From contig NZ_WJFC01000003.1 of NCBI RefSeq assembly GCF_009725235.1, positions 124,001 through 188,000 of the forward strand: 64,000 bases of DNA. The letters are read 5' to 3'. Below, piece after piece: positions 63,901-64,000 of this stretch; positions within the stretch are counted from its first letter, which is position 1; the number at the start of each line of letters is the position of its first letter. The notes below the pieces were generated by a model. That model did no database searches. It was not told where the DNA came from and worked only from the letters and a program-made list of their open reading frames with translations. Source of the stretch: Scytonema sp. UIC 10036. Its GTDB lineage: Bacteria > Cyanobacteriota > Cyanobacteriia > Cyanobacteriales > Nostocaceae. A program made the translations under genes and the position numbers.

Positions 63901-63999
63901 CTCATTGGTTTGCACGTTCCAGTCCCAAATGCCGTCGTTATTACCGCGCAGTGCCAGGTGCCAGCGTTCCTCACTCTCTCGCCAAGTGTTCTCCATCTG
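60988..63999 (-). CDS. Multi-PAS hybrid sensor histidine kinase (5' end beyond window)
   Basis: At least 1002 residues are visible. Four PAS/PAC units (about 5-115, 130-250, 265-390, 400-510; for example DGIWDWNVQTNEVFFS, GILEIAQDAIISVDNNQ) are followed by HisKA (LANMSHELRTPLNVIL), HATPase (NLLSNAIKFTKRG; GTGLGLTISRNLARLMGG), a receiver (ILVVDDQPENRLLL; FIWMDIRMPVLNG) and a C-terminal helical HPt-like tail without an obvious phospho-His. The frame is open through the window end, so the Met at 63996 is probably internal. The sensed signals are unknown. Confidence 0.9.
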   Translation of the reverse strand, partial: QMENTWRESEERWHLALRGNNDGIWDWNVQTNEVFFSSRWKEMLGFEDSEINNHWDDWAKRVHPDDLGYVTELIQDHFAKKTPFYTSEHRVLCKDGSYKWILDRGQALWDEAGNVIRMTGSHTDITERKQKEVELREISVALEYAVSGIAKLDVEGRYVFANQAYASVVGYTPEEMIGMAWQKTVHPEDLEKMIAAYNVMLQNGKVEIDARGIRRDGSIFYKQLVMISIYNEQHKFIGHHCFMKDITDRKQVEEALQKAQSRFAGILEIAQDAIISVDNNQHITLFNQGAEKVFGYIAEEILGQPLERLLPPRFADIHHQYVHDFAQSSGNARHMGSKKFRQIGEWGEIFGRRKDGTEFPAEASISKLELGDEIIFTAFLRDISDRKRSEMELKHQKEILQAMFDHIPLMVALFDQNMRVEFINPELQRVLGWSLQDWHQSDVLAKCYPAPVERQTVIEHMRAVSGKWKDFRTHTASGETLYTSWANVRLSNGYVIGIGQDITERKQTELELQQAKENAEVANQAKSLFLANMSHELRTPLNVILGFTQVMSRDRSLNAEQQENLKIIRKSGDHLLNLINDILDLSKIEAGHASIDTSNIDLVALLHSLLCMFQQKAVAKSIQFNIDIDPILPQYITTDPSKLRQVLINLLSNAIKFTKRGSVTLRVKVNEEGGTFNSQELKNLTSPVSLLFEVEDTGIGIPSQDLDLIFNAFVQAEAGKGATEGTGLGLTISRNLARLMGGNITVSSTVGQGTTFQFTLPVLLATSTDTQPEQINRQVIGLVPSQPQYRILVVDDQPENRLLLVKLLTDLGLDVQEATNGQEAIALWQVWHPHFIWMDIRMPVLNGYQATKWIREQENAVQNQNQPSKIIALTAHASESDRDLALAAGCNDYISKPFQEETLFNMMAKYLGLSYIYADSEPQLTTNDLTVNNVLTSENLAVMPATWIAQLHRAALSCNEEEVLLVIEQIPPEHASLATELKQLSQNFEFHQIMQLAQVVLNV

Positions 64000-64000
64000 C

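Overview
The window looks like the chromosome of a filamentous, probably heterocyst-forming cyanobacterium (Nostocales type). It has many GCGATCGC (HIP1-like) sites, a magnesium-chelatase subunit for chlorophyll synthesis (chlD), a plant/cyanobacterial-style cysH, a SigF-type sigma factor, two PEP-CTERM proteins, pentapeptide/TPR proteins, and many short tandemly repeated and palindromic repeats of the kind common in Nostoc-like genomes. No tRNA, rRNA or CRISPR array was seen. Species cannot be named from the sequence alone.

Layout. 1-6.3 kb: a cut DUF305 gene, a Uma2-type nuclease, and an RND metal-efflux pair (membrane fusion protein plus CusA/CzcA-type pump). 6.8-19.4 kb: three consecutive large caspase-domain genes on the + strand: a caspase fused to a lipase-like alpha/beta hydrolase, then two caspase-STAND NTPase-WD40 proteins. 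This is the most striking part of the window and reads as a candidate cell-death/immune locus. 19.6-23.8 kb: a likely RNA-repair island with HD-Pnk and an RNA ligase (overlapping genes), a metallophosphoesterase and a divergent nucleotidyltransferase. 24-30.5 kb: a PD-(D/E)XK-like hypothetical, a glutaredoxin-like protein carrying a repeat insertion, a RelE toxin-antitoxin cluster with palindromic operators, a pentapeptide-TPR protein, a PEP-CTERM protein, and a UPF0175 antitoxin with a broken toxin. 30.9-41.4 kb: accessory DNA with a 34-residue membrane peptide with its own terminator, membrane proteins, an alpha/beta hydrolase, a second UPF0175/decayed-PIN pair, a transposase fragment, a second pentapeptide protein, a TetR remnant, a phosphotransferase and a DUF262-HEPN pair. 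41.8-64 kb: mostly housekeeping genes: cysH, an EndoU-like secreted RNase, an SMP-30-like protein, chlD, sigF, a Bax-inhibitor-1 protein, prfB with its programmed frameshift, a DUF3285 protein, ybeY, dgkA, trpG/pabA, an MBL-fold protein, a hybrid response regulator-kinase, a trypsin-like protease, ligA and a large multi-PAS hybrid kinase cut by the window end.

Themes. (1) A caspase trio in which two STAND sensors could activate a caspase-lipase effector. (2) Many RNA-cutting enzymes (HEPN, RelE, decayed PINs, EndoU, YbeY) in the same window as an RNA end-healing and ligation pair. (3) Very active small repeats: at least three repeat families sit in frame inside protein-coding genes (cusA-like pump, chlD, glutaredoxin-like gene, a histidine kinase, possibly ligA), and one 104-bp MITE-like element is nested inside another. 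All functional links between genes are inferred from domain content and gene order.
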